This document shows positions 49,885-60,870 of a stretch of 64,000 bases of DNA, in pieces. This DNA is from Chionoecetes opilio. Taxonomy: Eukaryota; Arthropoda; Malacostraca; Decapoda; Majidae. Numbering within the stretch: the stretch's first letter is position 1; every line of letters starts with the position of its first letter. The notes below the pieces were generated by a model. The model saw only the letters and a list, made by a program, of their open reading frames with translations, was not told the origin of the DNA and did not search any database. The DNA lies in NCBI GenBank assembly GCA_016584305.1, contig JACEEZ010023461.1, positions 5,001-69,000 on the forward strand, in the 5' to 3' direction. The position numbers and the translations under genes were made by a program.

Positions 49885-50090
49885 CCACTTGACTCCATTT
49901 CCGGGAGGTGTCGGCGACTTGAGCGAGCCTCCACACAGGCACCCTCGCTATTCCAAACAAGTATCGGATGTTATTGATCATCTTGCCTCAGCTGCGAACT
50001 TTGTTGGCGAACATTTTGTCTCCTCCAGTAAGAGTATCCTCCCCAGTCTTACAGACATAAAATATTAGAGACCAGTTGTGACCTATTAAA
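49885..50090 (+). pseudogene. Possible LINE linker fragment
   Basis: An open stretch of about 60 codons contains V-I-D-H-L-A ... F-V-G-E-H-F-V-S-S-S-K-S, which resembles the conserved segment between EN and RT in Jockey-group LINE ORF2 (the I-A-N-x-x-x-x-x-F-x-x-x-S-S pattern). Nothing upstream or downstream confirms it. Confidence 0.3.
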
Positions 50091-51984
50091 GGCCAATCAC
50101 CTGCCATTCCAGCCTAATGCAGCGTTTCTAGACTTCAAGTAACAAACATTCATCCGTCAAGTGTGGTGGCGTAATGATCGCCTTCCCCGCGATGTTCCAT
50201 TACCCTGGGCGGCATATTATAGTATCAGTGGTGTCACTTCTCAGGTCTCGCTATTGTGTCTGTGTGTCATCGATGCAACAAGGCAGAAACGGAAGCAGAT
50301 CGTCTTGCTTCTCAGGATATAATCAATGCGATATTCGCGGTTAGTGAGTCTATAACACCACCAGTCAATATATTCATATGTTACCTACGTGACATCCTAG
50401 TGACTCTTCGAGAAGTTTCTGACCGATTTTGGGATCTATGAAACTATGTAAGATCGCAAAATCTTCATAAATGCATGAACATACTATATTTCACCTTAAC
50501 CCTTGGTCTTGGTCCATAACTCAAGGCTCAGTGACTCGCCGGAGATTACTGCGTCACCGACAATGTCATGATCATTGGTTGTGTCATTGACCAGTACTCC
50601 GCCCATGCTAGATTTTGCTAGTATGTGTTGAAGGTCCTGGGGGCAAGAACACATATCAGCCTCACTCCTCCATGAACATAATAATAGAGCGAGAGACACC
50701 ACCACCACCACCACCACCACCACCGCTACAATCGTGCGTCACGGCCGCCGGAGCAGAGACTAGGCAGTCATCTAATCAATAGCCGATGCGAATATCTCAC
50801 GGAGTCTTAGATACAATAAGATCTTCCCAGGCAATTAATTACGCGCCTTCTTGTGAAACTCATGGAACTTATTATTGGAACTGAAGAAATGTATACAAGC
50901 CAAGTGGTCTTGATTCAAGTTTTTCTGATGGTGGAAAGGTACCGATATTGTAACATATACGTATACGTAGTATATGATACGATAATGTATGCAAATATAT
51001 CTAAGTATAGACATGAAATATTTTTTAAACAAACAACCTCAAAAATGATTCCTAAGTCATACATATATCTGAATCTAGGTATTTGATTTTAATGATAATA
51101 TTCCATTAGTTCCTGAGAAGTCATTAAGAACACACTCCAATCATTTACGTAGCGCAGCCTCGCCCGATAGCGATGCGGGTCAGGGGATGTGGAGCCTTGC
51201 ATGACGGGACATATAAATATTCAACATACTGTAACTCGGTGTACTAAATTTTCCGTAAATTTTCATATCATGCAATTCACTTTCGCAAGCTAACCAGCCT
51301 GGACTGCTGCATAGGTTCAGTTATGTTAAACAATCCTGGGAGAGGTCTGAAGGTAATATTAGAATCAGCGAGGCCTGAAAAACCATTGGTGTACAAAAAC
51401 CAGGCCGTGACCTTGACCACACATAACACTGTAGTACATAACACACTGCACACCTGTACATGAGAAGAAGATACAACCAGACAGAGATGCTAGACAGGCA
51501 TATGTGTTGTGTGCGTGTTGGAGTAGGAAGGCAAGTGTACCAGGAAACCAGAGTGAAGGTAATTTTTATTTTATTTTCTTCTGAGTTGCGCTAACAAGCC
51601 AGGTATGAGGGCTGGGTGTCGTGGTGGTGGTGGTTGTGGTGGCGGTGCTCGAGGTGAATGCATCTCGTTTGTACCTTCATATTCGTGCTTGACAATCTAT
51701 GAAACACGTCTGAATTTGCCACTCCTGCCTTAAGGATTCAAGAAATACTACACTGCATCTTTTGCATTCACTGTATTCAGAATCAGCCGACCCAACATGC
51801 GGCGCGCTTCCTGCCGTGATACTAATGCCGCCTTTCATCCCTAAAGCTTCACTACCTCCACTAAAGCCTATAATCACACCACCATTACCATCACCGCCAT
51901 TACATCTTCAGTAGCCACCACAAACCCTACTATTATAGGTTTATACTAGTATACTACTATACTCTATACTACTAGTATAGAGTG
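50091..51984. other. Intron sequence; no gene seen
   Basis: Contains (CAC)n at 50697-50722, a GTGGTGGTGG patch near 51620-51650, and a partly palindromic TACTAGTATA-rich stretch at 51940-51985 where the next LINE begins. Confidence 0.5.
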
Positions 51985-53735
51985 TCAGATGATAGTATAG
52001 AGTCTATATGGGTGGAATTTAGGGAGGGAACTAACAAAATGGTCACGGGTATAGTGTGCAGGCCTCCAAACTTATGTAAAGAGGATTCGGTTCCTATATG
52101 GCAGGAAATAAGCAAGGCTTGTAGATATAATCGATTATGCGTAGTAGGAGATTTTAATTTTAGGAACATAGACTGGGATTTAATTATAGGAGATAATGAC
52201 GCAAAGGAATTGTTAAAACTAGTTCCAGGATAACTTTCTAAAGCAAGAAATCAAGGAACCTACTAGGGGAGCCAATATTCTAGATTTATTACTAACAAAC
52301 AGGGAAGATTTAGCTGACGGTTGAAGTTGGATGTCAATTAGGTAATAGCGATCATTGTGAAATTCGGTTTTGCTTAAAATGGGAAGTAGGATCTAGAAGG
52401 ATCTAGAAGTGTTAATATGCATAGATTATCTGACATGACTTCAGAAGGGCTAATTATGCAGGATTAATAAGACACCTGGAATGGATTAACTGGGGGAGGA
52501 TGGAGGGTGAAGTAAAGTCTGATGTCAGTGCGGAGGGTTGAATCAGTGAGGTCAGTGCTAATGAGGCTTATACATACTTTGTCAGAAATTTAATTGCAGG
52601 TCAGAAAAAGAATATTCCTTATAGGGCGATAAGATCAAGGCAAAACGACCCCAGATGGATGACTGCGAGTTTAAAATACAACATAGGACTGTAAAGGAAC
52701 ATGTACAATAGGGTTAAGGCAGAACAGATGTGCAAGGATCAGTATTATGTTATGGCTAGGACAGTGAAAAAGTTCACAAGAACAGCAAAGAAAAACTGAG
52801 ATGAATATGAGATAAGCGTGGAAGGCACATGGAATAGATGGGAAGGTTCTTCTTTGGATTAGATCTTAGCTAAGCGATAGGCAACAGAGAGTTACTATTA
52901 ATGATTCTAAATCTTAGACTTAGATAAGTTAAACGAGTGGGTAGTCAGATGGCAGATGGAATTTATTATTCACATGTGTAGCGTTATTAATGTTGGTAGA
53001 GAAAATCCTGGTAATAGGTACACTATACGCAGTGTATCACTGAGGAGATCGGAAGACGAGAAGGATTTGGGTGTGCAGGTAAGCTTAGACCTCCGTCCTA
53101 GGAAACAATGTATTGAGGCTAGAAATCGAGCTAATAGGGTTTTAGGATTCATTGCCAGGAGCGTTAAAAGTAGAAGTGTTAAGGTTATTCTAAAGCTTTA
53201 TTTGCCTCTATTCAGACCTCACCACCTATGCGGTACAGTTTTGGTCTCCGTATTACAAGATGGATGAATCAGTCCAGAAAAGGATGACTAAAATGATACA
53301 GGGGATGTGTAACTTTAGTTATGAGAGGAGATTGAAGCTATTAAATTTACATTCACTCGAGAGACTTAGAGTAAAGAGCGGTCTGATAGAAGTTTTGAAG
53401 TGGTTTAAGGGATACAATAAGGGAGCTGTAGGGAAAGTTCTTACGGCTAGTAATCAGTGTAGAACAAGAAGTAACTGATTCAAACTTAGATTTAAACGTA
53501 GATTTAAAAAAGATATAGGGATAAACTGGTTTACAAATAGGGTGGTAAATTATTGGAATGAGCTCAGTCGTCAGGTGGTTAGTGCGGAGTCAATAGTGAG
53601 TTTTAAAAGGAGGCGAGACAGTGTTATGGATGAGGATGAAAGGTGGATGTAGGTAGTGTTAAGTAACAGGAACTACCACGTGTAGGTCTCACGGTCTCTT
53701 GTAGCTTCCTTATTTTCTTATGTTCTTATGTTCTA
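51985..53735 (+). mobile_element. CR1-type LINE, RT core deleted
   Basis: The endonuclease half is open at 51982-52233 with V-C-R-P-P and V-V-G-D-F-N-F-R-N-I-D-W (D-x-N motif, about 52147), continuing in other frames to about 52790. A junction near 52805-52860 then skips the RT palm, and homology resumes with the C-terminal RT at about 52956-53640 (V-Q-K-R-M-T-K-M-I, then W-N-x-L-S-R-x-V). It ends with the TTATGTTC octamer tail at about 53715-53733. Same family as 10746 and 2230. Confidence 0.85.
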
Positions 53736-54040
53736 TTACCGCCATTATCCCACCAGTTACTATTACCATCATTATCACCCATGCTTCATCCATTGCATAA
53801 GATTCCGCCATCGCAACCGACAATTTACCCAGTAACATACACATAAACACACAAAAATCGCCCATATCCTCATTATCACCAACAACTTTTGTATGCTACT
53901 TTATGTCCATTAAACCATATATAAAAAACAACTTTGTAACGTCAGCATGCACCACAATAGAAGTACATGATATAACTAGATGAAGTATCTGATCCCCTCA
54001 TGATGGCCTTGCCCTTAATCTTTACTTCCTATCTCTGCAG

Positions 54041-54151
54041 TACCTCCTCGGAAGATCAAGTTGGTGAGCGAGGCGGGACTAGAAGTGAGCGGCCTCATTG
54101 GACCCTACCACGTGGGTGCCACTCTGATCCTGCAGTGCCACGTGGACGGCG
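54041..54151 (+). CDS. side-like: Sidestep-like Ig receptor, exon (Ig1-Ig2 linker)
   Basis: A 111-bp exon with a strong acceptor (TTCCTATCTCTGCAG|) and donor (GGCG|GTGAGT). Completing the split Val codon, the peptide reads V-P-P-R-K-I-K-L, then S-E-A-G-L-E-V, G-P-Y-H-V-G-A-T-L and L-Q-C-H-V-D-G-G. The pattern V-P-P ... G-P-Y-x-x-G-x-x-L-x-L-x-C-x-V-x-G-G is the Sidestep-family junction into the second Ig domain, with the B-strand Cys present. It ends in phase 1, as expected for an Ig-domain exon, so the next exon should begin by completing a Gly codon and continue with the Ig2 Trp strand. That exon is not visible before the window end. Confidence 0.85.
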
Positions 54152-54471
54152 GTGAGTCGAGTGGGGAGTCAGGGATTGTGAGGGAGGATGAGGAGGGATA
54201 AAAAGGGGCATAGGAAGATAATGAAAACTGTCAAGGATTTTAGGAGGCTGTAGGAGTCGGAATATGAGTCCTGCTTAGAGGTTTAATAAGGTTACGACTC
54301 CATAAATAGAAGCATAAGAGGGCTGGAAATAGGTCAGAAAGAGTCAGGACAGATTGAAAGGAGGTTTAGACGGGTAAAGAGCGAGGAATAAAGGGCGAGG
54401 GAAGCTCAGAATAGTAACAAACAATGATGAATGCAATATAAGGGTAACAGGGAGCATAGGTGAAATGAAAA
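54152..54471. other. Intron sequence, purine-rich, no feature
   Basis: Start of the next intron; G/A-rich but without a defined repeat. Confidence 0.5.
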
Positions 54472-55143
54472 TCTATATATTAATAAAAGCGGAAGTGTGT
54501 GTGTATGTCTGTGTGTGTGTGTGTGTGTGTGGTATAGGTTCCGCCCCCCGTGGCGGAATCCAATCATATGGCACATTTTTGGAACCAGGTTGACCAGGGA
54601 AAAGTGTTAAGCTCACTTATGGGATGATCCGATCACTTTTTTTTCCCTTTTTTTTAGTAGCCTATTAGCGAGAATTGTGAAAAAAAAAGTGGGTTGCGAG
54701 AATTGAGGAAACCTTAATGTAGGGTGATGGGTAATGGATGAGTGAATGGGTGGGGTGATGGGTAATGGGTGTGGGGTGATGGGTGAGTGAATGGGTGGGG
54801 GGTGATGGGTGAGGGAATAGATGGGGGGTGATGGGTAATGGGTGAGTGAATGGGTGGGGGGTGATGGGTAATGGGTGAGTGAATGGGTGGGGGTGATGGG
54901 TAATGGGTGAGTGAATGGGTTGGGGGTGATGTGAATGGATTGGCGTTAATACATACATTTCTACATCCATGATTTCAGGAAAGTTAGAAGGGTCTATCTG
55001 GAGAGTCTCCAGATAGCCGGGAGACTGTGTTTGGTGGGCCAAAGGCCCACTAAACACAGGTGGTGGGCCGAAGAAAGGCCCCACCAATAGCCCTCCGCAG
55101 GAGCTAGCCAAAAAGTCCGCCCGGAGGGCGGCTTTGCGGCTAG
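54472..55143 (+). mobile_element. Non-autonomous Helitron, complete ends
   Basis: The 5' end is A|TCTATATATTAATAAAAGCGG (first 20 bases to 54491). The 3' hairpin CCGCCCGGAGGGCGG is at 55117-55131, followed by CTTTGCGG and CTAG|T at 55140-55143. It shares the full internal order with 12234-12920 but has a shorter (TG)n. It contains an additional inverted segment AGACTCTCCAGATAG-like near 54998-55020 that the other copy lacks. No helicase. Confidence 0.88.
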
Positions 55144-55321
55144 TAGTTACATAAAGGCTCCAAAGGATGGAAAAGAAGGAGGTAAAATAATGTAAAGGAA
55201 CAATTTATAAGGGATTTGCAATCCTATAAATGATAAAAAGTGGAAATGTTTTAAAATAATATCAACGAATGAGATGTTATACTGCTTGACGGACAGGTAA
55301 GTCTAGCAAGCCATGGGAACG

Positions 55322-55790
<469 letters not shown>

Positions 55791-56440
55791 CCTCTTGCAC
55801 TCCTATATTTTTTCCTTTCTCTCCACTCTTCTCTCCCCCCAATATTTATTCCCCCTTTCCCCCCTACTCCTGAATCACAACAACATCTAGCACTACACCC
55901 CTCAGACCAGTAAGAGTGTGTGGGTTAGCGCAGGCCAATTTCGTCTCTTTTGTCTCGCACATTAGGGGTCGATTTTGTCCTCCTTCTTCGTGCTTCAAGT
56001 GTCTGTTATTACCTGAGAAAAATATATTAGGAGGGAGAGAAGAATGGACGAGGAATATGAAAAGAAGGATGAGGGATATGAGGGGGGGGAAGAATGAGGA
56101 AGAGACGAAATGACTTATATTTTCTCATCCATATTTTTTTTGCTATGTATATTTCACCCATCTCATTTTTTATCTCTGAATGGGGTTTTAATTTTTTTTT
56201 GCGTTTGTCCTACACTTCTTCCTCTCCCCTTTGGGCTCCTTTCCGTCATTCCAATTTATTCTTACCCTAATACCCACCCCTTATTCTTTTCGCATCATTT
56301 TTTTTCCTCTCCTTTTACAAACATTACTTTCTCTTTTTTCATCCCTTCTTTATGCTGCCATTTTTCACTATCCTTGATTTTCTTCGCCTTCCTTCGCCCT
56401 CTCACTCCCCTCCCTCTTTACATCCCGCCCTTCTTTACTC
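55791..56440. other. Pyrimidine-rich intron sequence, no gene seen
   Basis: T/C-rich, with a 147-codon frame at 56110-56553 that is compositional and crosses a MITE boundary. Confidence 0.5.
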
Positions 56441-56444
56441 TTAT

Positions 56445-56971
56445 TGGGCCATATTCAAGAATTTTTCTCCACCCGTTGTGTCGGTTTTTGGTATACAAGA
56501 ATCAACATACGACGCGACGCGTCGAGCTCAGGGGTGGAGATAAAGTCAGCTGATTCCCGACAACTTGCACATCCCCCCTTCATCCCGCTCTCCACTCATT
56601 CCATCGTATTTCTTCCCAGACCATTACAGGAGAGTTTTCAACACAACCGAGAGTGACATCCATACACTGTGAATGCACACGTGTCATCATTAAGGTAAAA
56701 TCAGGTCCAGGAGGCCTTATATAGGTGTGTTAACTTGTGAGGAAGTCGGGCGGCGGCTTTAATGTCAGAAATGATAAATTTCACTAGTAAAATGTATTAG
56801 ATATGTATAAAACAGTCAAAATACTGATGCCGCTTTGGGCTCGCTTGTGTTGGTACGCCTGTCAAATATCCACCAGTCGGGGCAGTTCTTGTAGAGGTAG
56901 GACCAGTGGAGGTACGACGGTGGAAAATCTCCACTGGCCGGGATTTGACGAGCATTCTTGAATATAGCCCA
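56445..56971. mobile_element. 527-bp MITE with TTAT flanks
   Basis: TGGGCCATATTCAAGAAT at 56445 and its complement ATTCTTGAATATAGCCCA ending at 56971 form 18-bp terminal inverted repeats with one mismatch. TTAT directly flanks both ends (56441-56444; 56972-56975). No ORF. Superfamily is open. Confidence 0.7.
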
Positions 56972-57042
56972 TTATCTCCATCACTGTCACATACTTAGTG
57001 TAGATACTTGAAAGGTGACGTATGAGAGAGAGAAGAAGAGAG

Positions 57043-57328
57043 CAAGAGCGAGAGCGAGAGCGAGAGCGAGAGCGAGAGCGAGAGCAGAGAAGAGAAGAGA
57101 AGAGAAGAGAAGAGAAGAGAAGAGAAGAGAAGAGAAGAGAAGAGAAGAGAAGAGAAGAGAAGAGAAGAGAAGAGAAGAGAAGAGAAGAGAAGAGAAGAGA
57201 AGAGAAGAGAAGAGAAGAGAAGAGAAGAGAAGAGAAGAGAAGAGAAGAGAAGAGAAGAGAAGAGAAGAGAAGAGAAGAGAAGAGAAGAGAAGAGAAGAGA
57301 AGAGAAGAGAAGAGAAGAGAAGAGAAGA
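57043..57328 (+). repeat. (GAGAGC)n and (AAGAG)n arrays
   Basis: Six to seven GAGAGC/GAGCGA units (57043-57084) pass directly into about 49 perfect copies of the pentamer AAGAG (57085-57328). Frames across this region are artefacts. Confidence 0.98.
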
Positions 57329-58159
57329 GGTGCATGTACTGCAGGTAGGAAAATAGATTAAAAAAATGTGATTTATAGGGTGAATAAAATCAACAGTGAG
57401 TATAGAAGAGGAGGAGGAGAAGGAGGAGGAATACAAAAGAATACAAAGGAAACACAAACAGCAACAGACCATTAGGTCCTTACATGGCTGTTTGATTTAA
57501 CTACACTACACTAACTAGATAACAAGAGAGAAAGGATAGGAAAGTAGAAGGCTCCTCACCACCCACCCATCCCTCCAGCCGAAGCTGGCCGGAAATTAAG
57601 TGGTACCATGCAGTATAGAAAAACTGCATGGAATTTGTGAGGAAAGTTTAAAGCTGTAATCTATGGCTAACTACTACTATGTTTGTGGGGGTAGGTTTAG
57701 TGCTTGATAGTAGGGTCATGTTATGTGTGTTTTGTAATGGTGGGAACACAGTGTGGAGGTTCAAGGGTGGTGCGGCATCTTTGCCTGGCGCTTTCTTGGG
57801 AGGCAGCAGTCAATCAGGCCCCAGCTCCGTTCAATCCACTGCGGATTGTGTATTTTCCATGTATGTAGGACGCCGTACACTATTAATGCCTCCTGCCGCA
57901 GTGACCCCTGGTACCTTAATTCTCGATGGTGGTCACAAACTGTCAGGACCTTTACTGATCCATAGCCCGTCACAGGTCTTGAGTAGTAGTGTTAACCATT
58001 AACTCAGGGCTATCTGTGTGTATCATGAGGTCTAATGTACTGTTGGTGTGGAAGTTCAAGGGTGGTGCGGCTATTGATTCACGCTATCACAGGCTCAAAT
58101 TAAGTAAACACACCGTAACTTTGCCCTTTACTTAACATAAAATAGCCGTCACCAACATA
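57329..58159. other. No gene seen; partial direct repeat
   Basis: GTTCAAGGGTGGTGCGGC occurs at about 57757 and again at 58055, suggesting a small duplicated segment or repeat. A perfect 9-bp stem CCATGCAGT/ACTGCATGG lies at 57606-57631. No exon is supported. Confidence 0.5.
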
Positions 58160-58704
58160 TGTCAATAAAGTACACAGGTCGCTGGATCACAAAAAAAATA
58201 ATACGTTGCCACAAGGAAGACAACGTAACGTGGAGGACGTGTGAAGCAGCACCGAACCAGGAGGACGAGTCGTAGGGTTACTAAACCTCGTAACCCATGC
58301 AGGTAGACGAGGCGGCTGGCCAGGGCGTAGGTGAGGTCCGTAGCTCCCTGTAACCCATACAAGTAGACGAGGCGGCTGGCCAGGGCGTAGGTGAGGTCCG
58401 TAGCTCCCTGTAACCCATACAGGTAGACGAGGCGGCTGGCCAGGGCGTAGGTGATGTCCGTAGCTCCCTGTAACCCATTCAGGTAGACGAGGAGGAGGAT
58501 GACCAGGACGTAGTCAGGTCCGTAGCTCCGTGAGTGCTGTGTGGAGTGTGAGTTCGGTCGCAGGAATCTATAGCTGTCCCGGTCCATCCTCGTTATATAC
58601 CCGAAGGTCCACGTGACTCCTGTGACGTGGCCGTGAAGAAGGTAGTTTCCCCTTGTGGTGGTGAATCATTGAACCACCTTGCTTCGAAGCTTCGGGGCAC
58701 CACA
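58160..58704 (-). repeat. Gypsy 3' LTR, about 545 bp
   Basis: On the minus strand the LTR begins TGTGGTGCCCCGAAGC directly after the polypurine tract and ends TACTTTATTGACA, giving TG...CA termini. It contains an internal 60-bp tandem repeat. The outer boundary at 58160 is inferred from the CA end; the mate LTR needed to prove it is outside the window. Confidence 0.65.
58299..58495 (-). repeat. 60-bp tandem repeats within the LTR
   Basis: Just over three copies of a 60-bp unit containing AGACGAGGCGGCTGGCCAGG and GTCCGTAGCTCCCTGTAACC; the last copy is diverged. As 60 is divisible by three, a minus-strand frame stays open (58162-58587), but this is the LTR, not a gene. Direct repeats in an LTR's upstream region often act as enhancer-like elements; here that is inference. 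Confidence 0.85.
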
Positions 58705-58720
58705 GTACTCCCCCCCTCAG
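58705..58720 (-). promoter_or_regulatory. Polypurine tract of Gypsy element
   Basis: Minus-strand CTGAGGGGGGGAGTAC immediately precedes the LTR start TGTGG; this is the plus-strand primer site expected of an LTR retrotransposon. Confidence 0.75.
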
Positions 58721-59147
58721 GCAAATCCACACGTTGGAATGGCGATCTGAGAAAGAAACGGTCATGAGAAGACGTGGTGATGAGAGATGCATACCTCTCT
58801 GGTGGGCGAGACAGTCTACCACTCCTGGTAACTGTTCTTGGTCGCAGACGTTCAGGGGAAGGAATTTCATCCTCGCTTGTCAGCTGTGAGTCATTGTGAT
58901 CATCAGGAGGTGTAATAGATATATAAATATGACCAGGAGTCTGTTTATAGGGAGAAATATGCGGAGAAGTGCGATGAGCCAGGCCAGGAGGCTGTAGCGG
59001 AAGTGTACGAGTATCTGGTGGCTGAGTGTGAGGGATAGGATGAGGTACATCATGTTGTACATTAGCCGGCTTTAGACGATCCACAGAGACATTATCCTGG
59101 CGGCTTCCTCGACTTACAGTAAAGTACTTATCATGTCTAGATAGCAC
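58721..59147 (-). pseudogene. Gypsy integrase C-terminal tail
   Basis: Open minus-strand frame with a K-Y-F-x-V motif near its start and V-D-R-L-K-P-A shortly after, the small beta-domain that closes Gypsy integrases, followed by a Pro/Thr-rich tail containing R-S-G-R-L-S-R-P-P-E-R-Y. The frame continues over the polypurine tract into the LTR, as is common. Confidence 0.75.
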
Positions 59148-59259
59148 CTTGAAGGGACCGTCATACGGGCGATCAAGTGAACGGCGTCGGGCGTCATGTC
59201 GTATCCATACATACTCGGCACGCTCTAGAGTCTAGATCACGCGGGACTTAGGAAGCATG

Positions 59260-60120
59260 TCTTGTAGGCTAGCGAGGTGCAATAGGAAACAACCTGGAAG
59301 TTATCTGACGGAGAGAGTCTAGAAACATGTGCTTGTCCATACCGTGCTCCTTGTCAATCCCTGTGGAGAACTCTCCCGGTAAGCGTAGGGTCTGGCCGAA
59401 CGTAAGCTCTGCGGGACTGGCTTTGAGATCTTCCTTAGTCGTAGTGCGAAGGGCGAGCAGTACCAATGGCAAAGAGTCCAACCAGCAGTACGGATGAGGT
59501 TGAGCCTTAAGGGCGTCCTTGAGATGGCGATGAAAATGTTCAACCATTCCGTTAGCCTGTGGATGATAAGCAGTTGTGTGGTTGTGTGATTGTGAGTAGT
59601 GCCTAGAAAAGCTAGTAACTCTTGCCACAGATGTGATTCAAACTGGGCCCTGCGGTCTGTGATGACTGTAGTAGGTGCACCAAAGTGAGAGACCCATCCC
59701 GAGAGGAATGATAAAGCCGTCGATTCTGCAGAGATGTCCGGCATAGGCACTGCTGTAGTCCATCTAGTGAAACGATCGATACAAGTTAAGATATACCTGT
59801 ACCCTCTGGATGGAGACCAAGGTCCTACAATATCCACATGAACAGTGGAACCTGCATCTTGGTAAAGAAAAGGGTTGCAGCGGAGCCTTCACGTGGCGAT
59901 GAACCTTTGATGTCTGACACGAGAGACACTGTTGAACCCAGGAACGAGCATCTGCTCGAATACGTGGCCATACCACTGTCCGAGTTAAGAGTCGCTGGGT
60001 AGCCTTGACTCCCGGGTGGCCCCATGTGTGGAAGTGATTGAACACCATGCGTCGTCGGTTCTTGGGATGAATGGCCTCTCCACACGACACTTCACACCAT
60101 AACTGAAATGTTGTCCGGGC
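59260..60120 (-). pseudogene. Gypsy integrase, frameshifted
   Basis: Zinc-binding HHCC domain with H-T-W-G-H and C-L-S-C (about 60030-59920). The catalytic core starts M-D-I-V-G-P-W (first Asp, about 59830) and V-I-T-D-R-R-A-Q-F (second Asp, about 59660). The third residue lies in A-Y-H-P-Q-A-N-G-M-V-E (Glu, about 59550) but in another frame. Frameshifts near 59840 and 59595 split the protein into three parts. Confidence 0.85.
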
Positions 60121-60868
60121 ACTTGAAAGGGACGTAACTGAAGTGACAATGGATCTCTCTGAAACACGGCCATCTCTTCGTCTGTCTCTTGAGAGATAGC
60201 GATCTGTTGGTAATCAAGAGGCACTGGGTATTGAGAAATATGCTCGCGATGGAGCGCGAGAGGGCGTCAGCCACAGGGTTCTCAACTCCGCCAACATGGC
60301 GGATGTCAGTCGTGAACTCCGAAATATAGGAGAGCTGTCGCTGAACCTGTGGAGTATATGCATCGGACGGACGTGCCATAGCGAAAGTCAAAGGCTTGTG
60401 ATCACAGAGAATGTAAAACTGCCTACCCTCTAGTAGGGTTTGAAGTGCCGCACGGCCATGTATATCGCCAATAGTTCCCTATCATATGTACTGTACTTGA
60501 CTTTGGGTAGTATCGAGGCGCTGGAAGTAGAAACCCAATAGGCGATACTTACCTGTACTGATCTGCTGAAGCACTGCGCCGACGCAGTAGAAGAGGCGTC
60601 GGTAGTAAGAAAGACCTGTGCTTCAGGGTCTGGATAAGCAAGAGGAGGAAGCCATGCTATATCCTCCTTTATGGTAGTGAAAGCAGCTGCAGCCTCTTGT
60701 GACCACTTCAGCGGGGCTGTCGATCTGTGGGGAATACCCTTCAGAAGATCATGTAATGGGAGTAACGTATCTGCTGCTTTGGAGAGGAAACGGTGGTAGT
60801 AATTTACAATACCCAAAAACTCCGAGATTTCTTGCAGAAGTTGGTTGTGGGAACTGACGAATAGCATC
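60121..60868 (-). pseudogene. Gypsy RT thumb and RNase H
   Basis: From E-F-L-G-I-V-N-Y-Y-H-R-F (RT connection, about 60815) to the RNase H residues L-T-T-D-A-S (about 60605) and Y-D-R-E-L-L-A-I (about 60475). After a frameshift near 60435 it continues with F-A-M-A-R-P and V-A-D-A-L-S-R (about 60265). The Tc1-type insertion at 60871-61887 separates it from the RT palm. Joining across one TA restores Q-K-V-D-A-I-R-Q-F. Confidence 0.85.
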
Positions 60869-60870
60869 TA

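Noticed and set aside
56110..56553. 147-codon hydrophobic frame
   Set aside because: T/C-rich composition, no domain, and it runs across the left end of a MITE at 56445.
57015..57356. Arg-Glu-Glu-Lys and Ser-Leu-Leu-Phe-Ser repeat frames
   Set aside because: Translations of the (AAGAG)n pentamer array.
57606..57631. Perfect 9-bp hairpin CCATGCAGT/ACTGCATGG as a microRNA candidate
   Set aside because: Stem far too short for a microRNA precursor.
58162..58587. 141-codon minus-strand frame with a 20-residue repeat
   Set aside because: Lies wholly in the Gypsy LTR; the 60-bp repeat keeps the frame open by chance of length.
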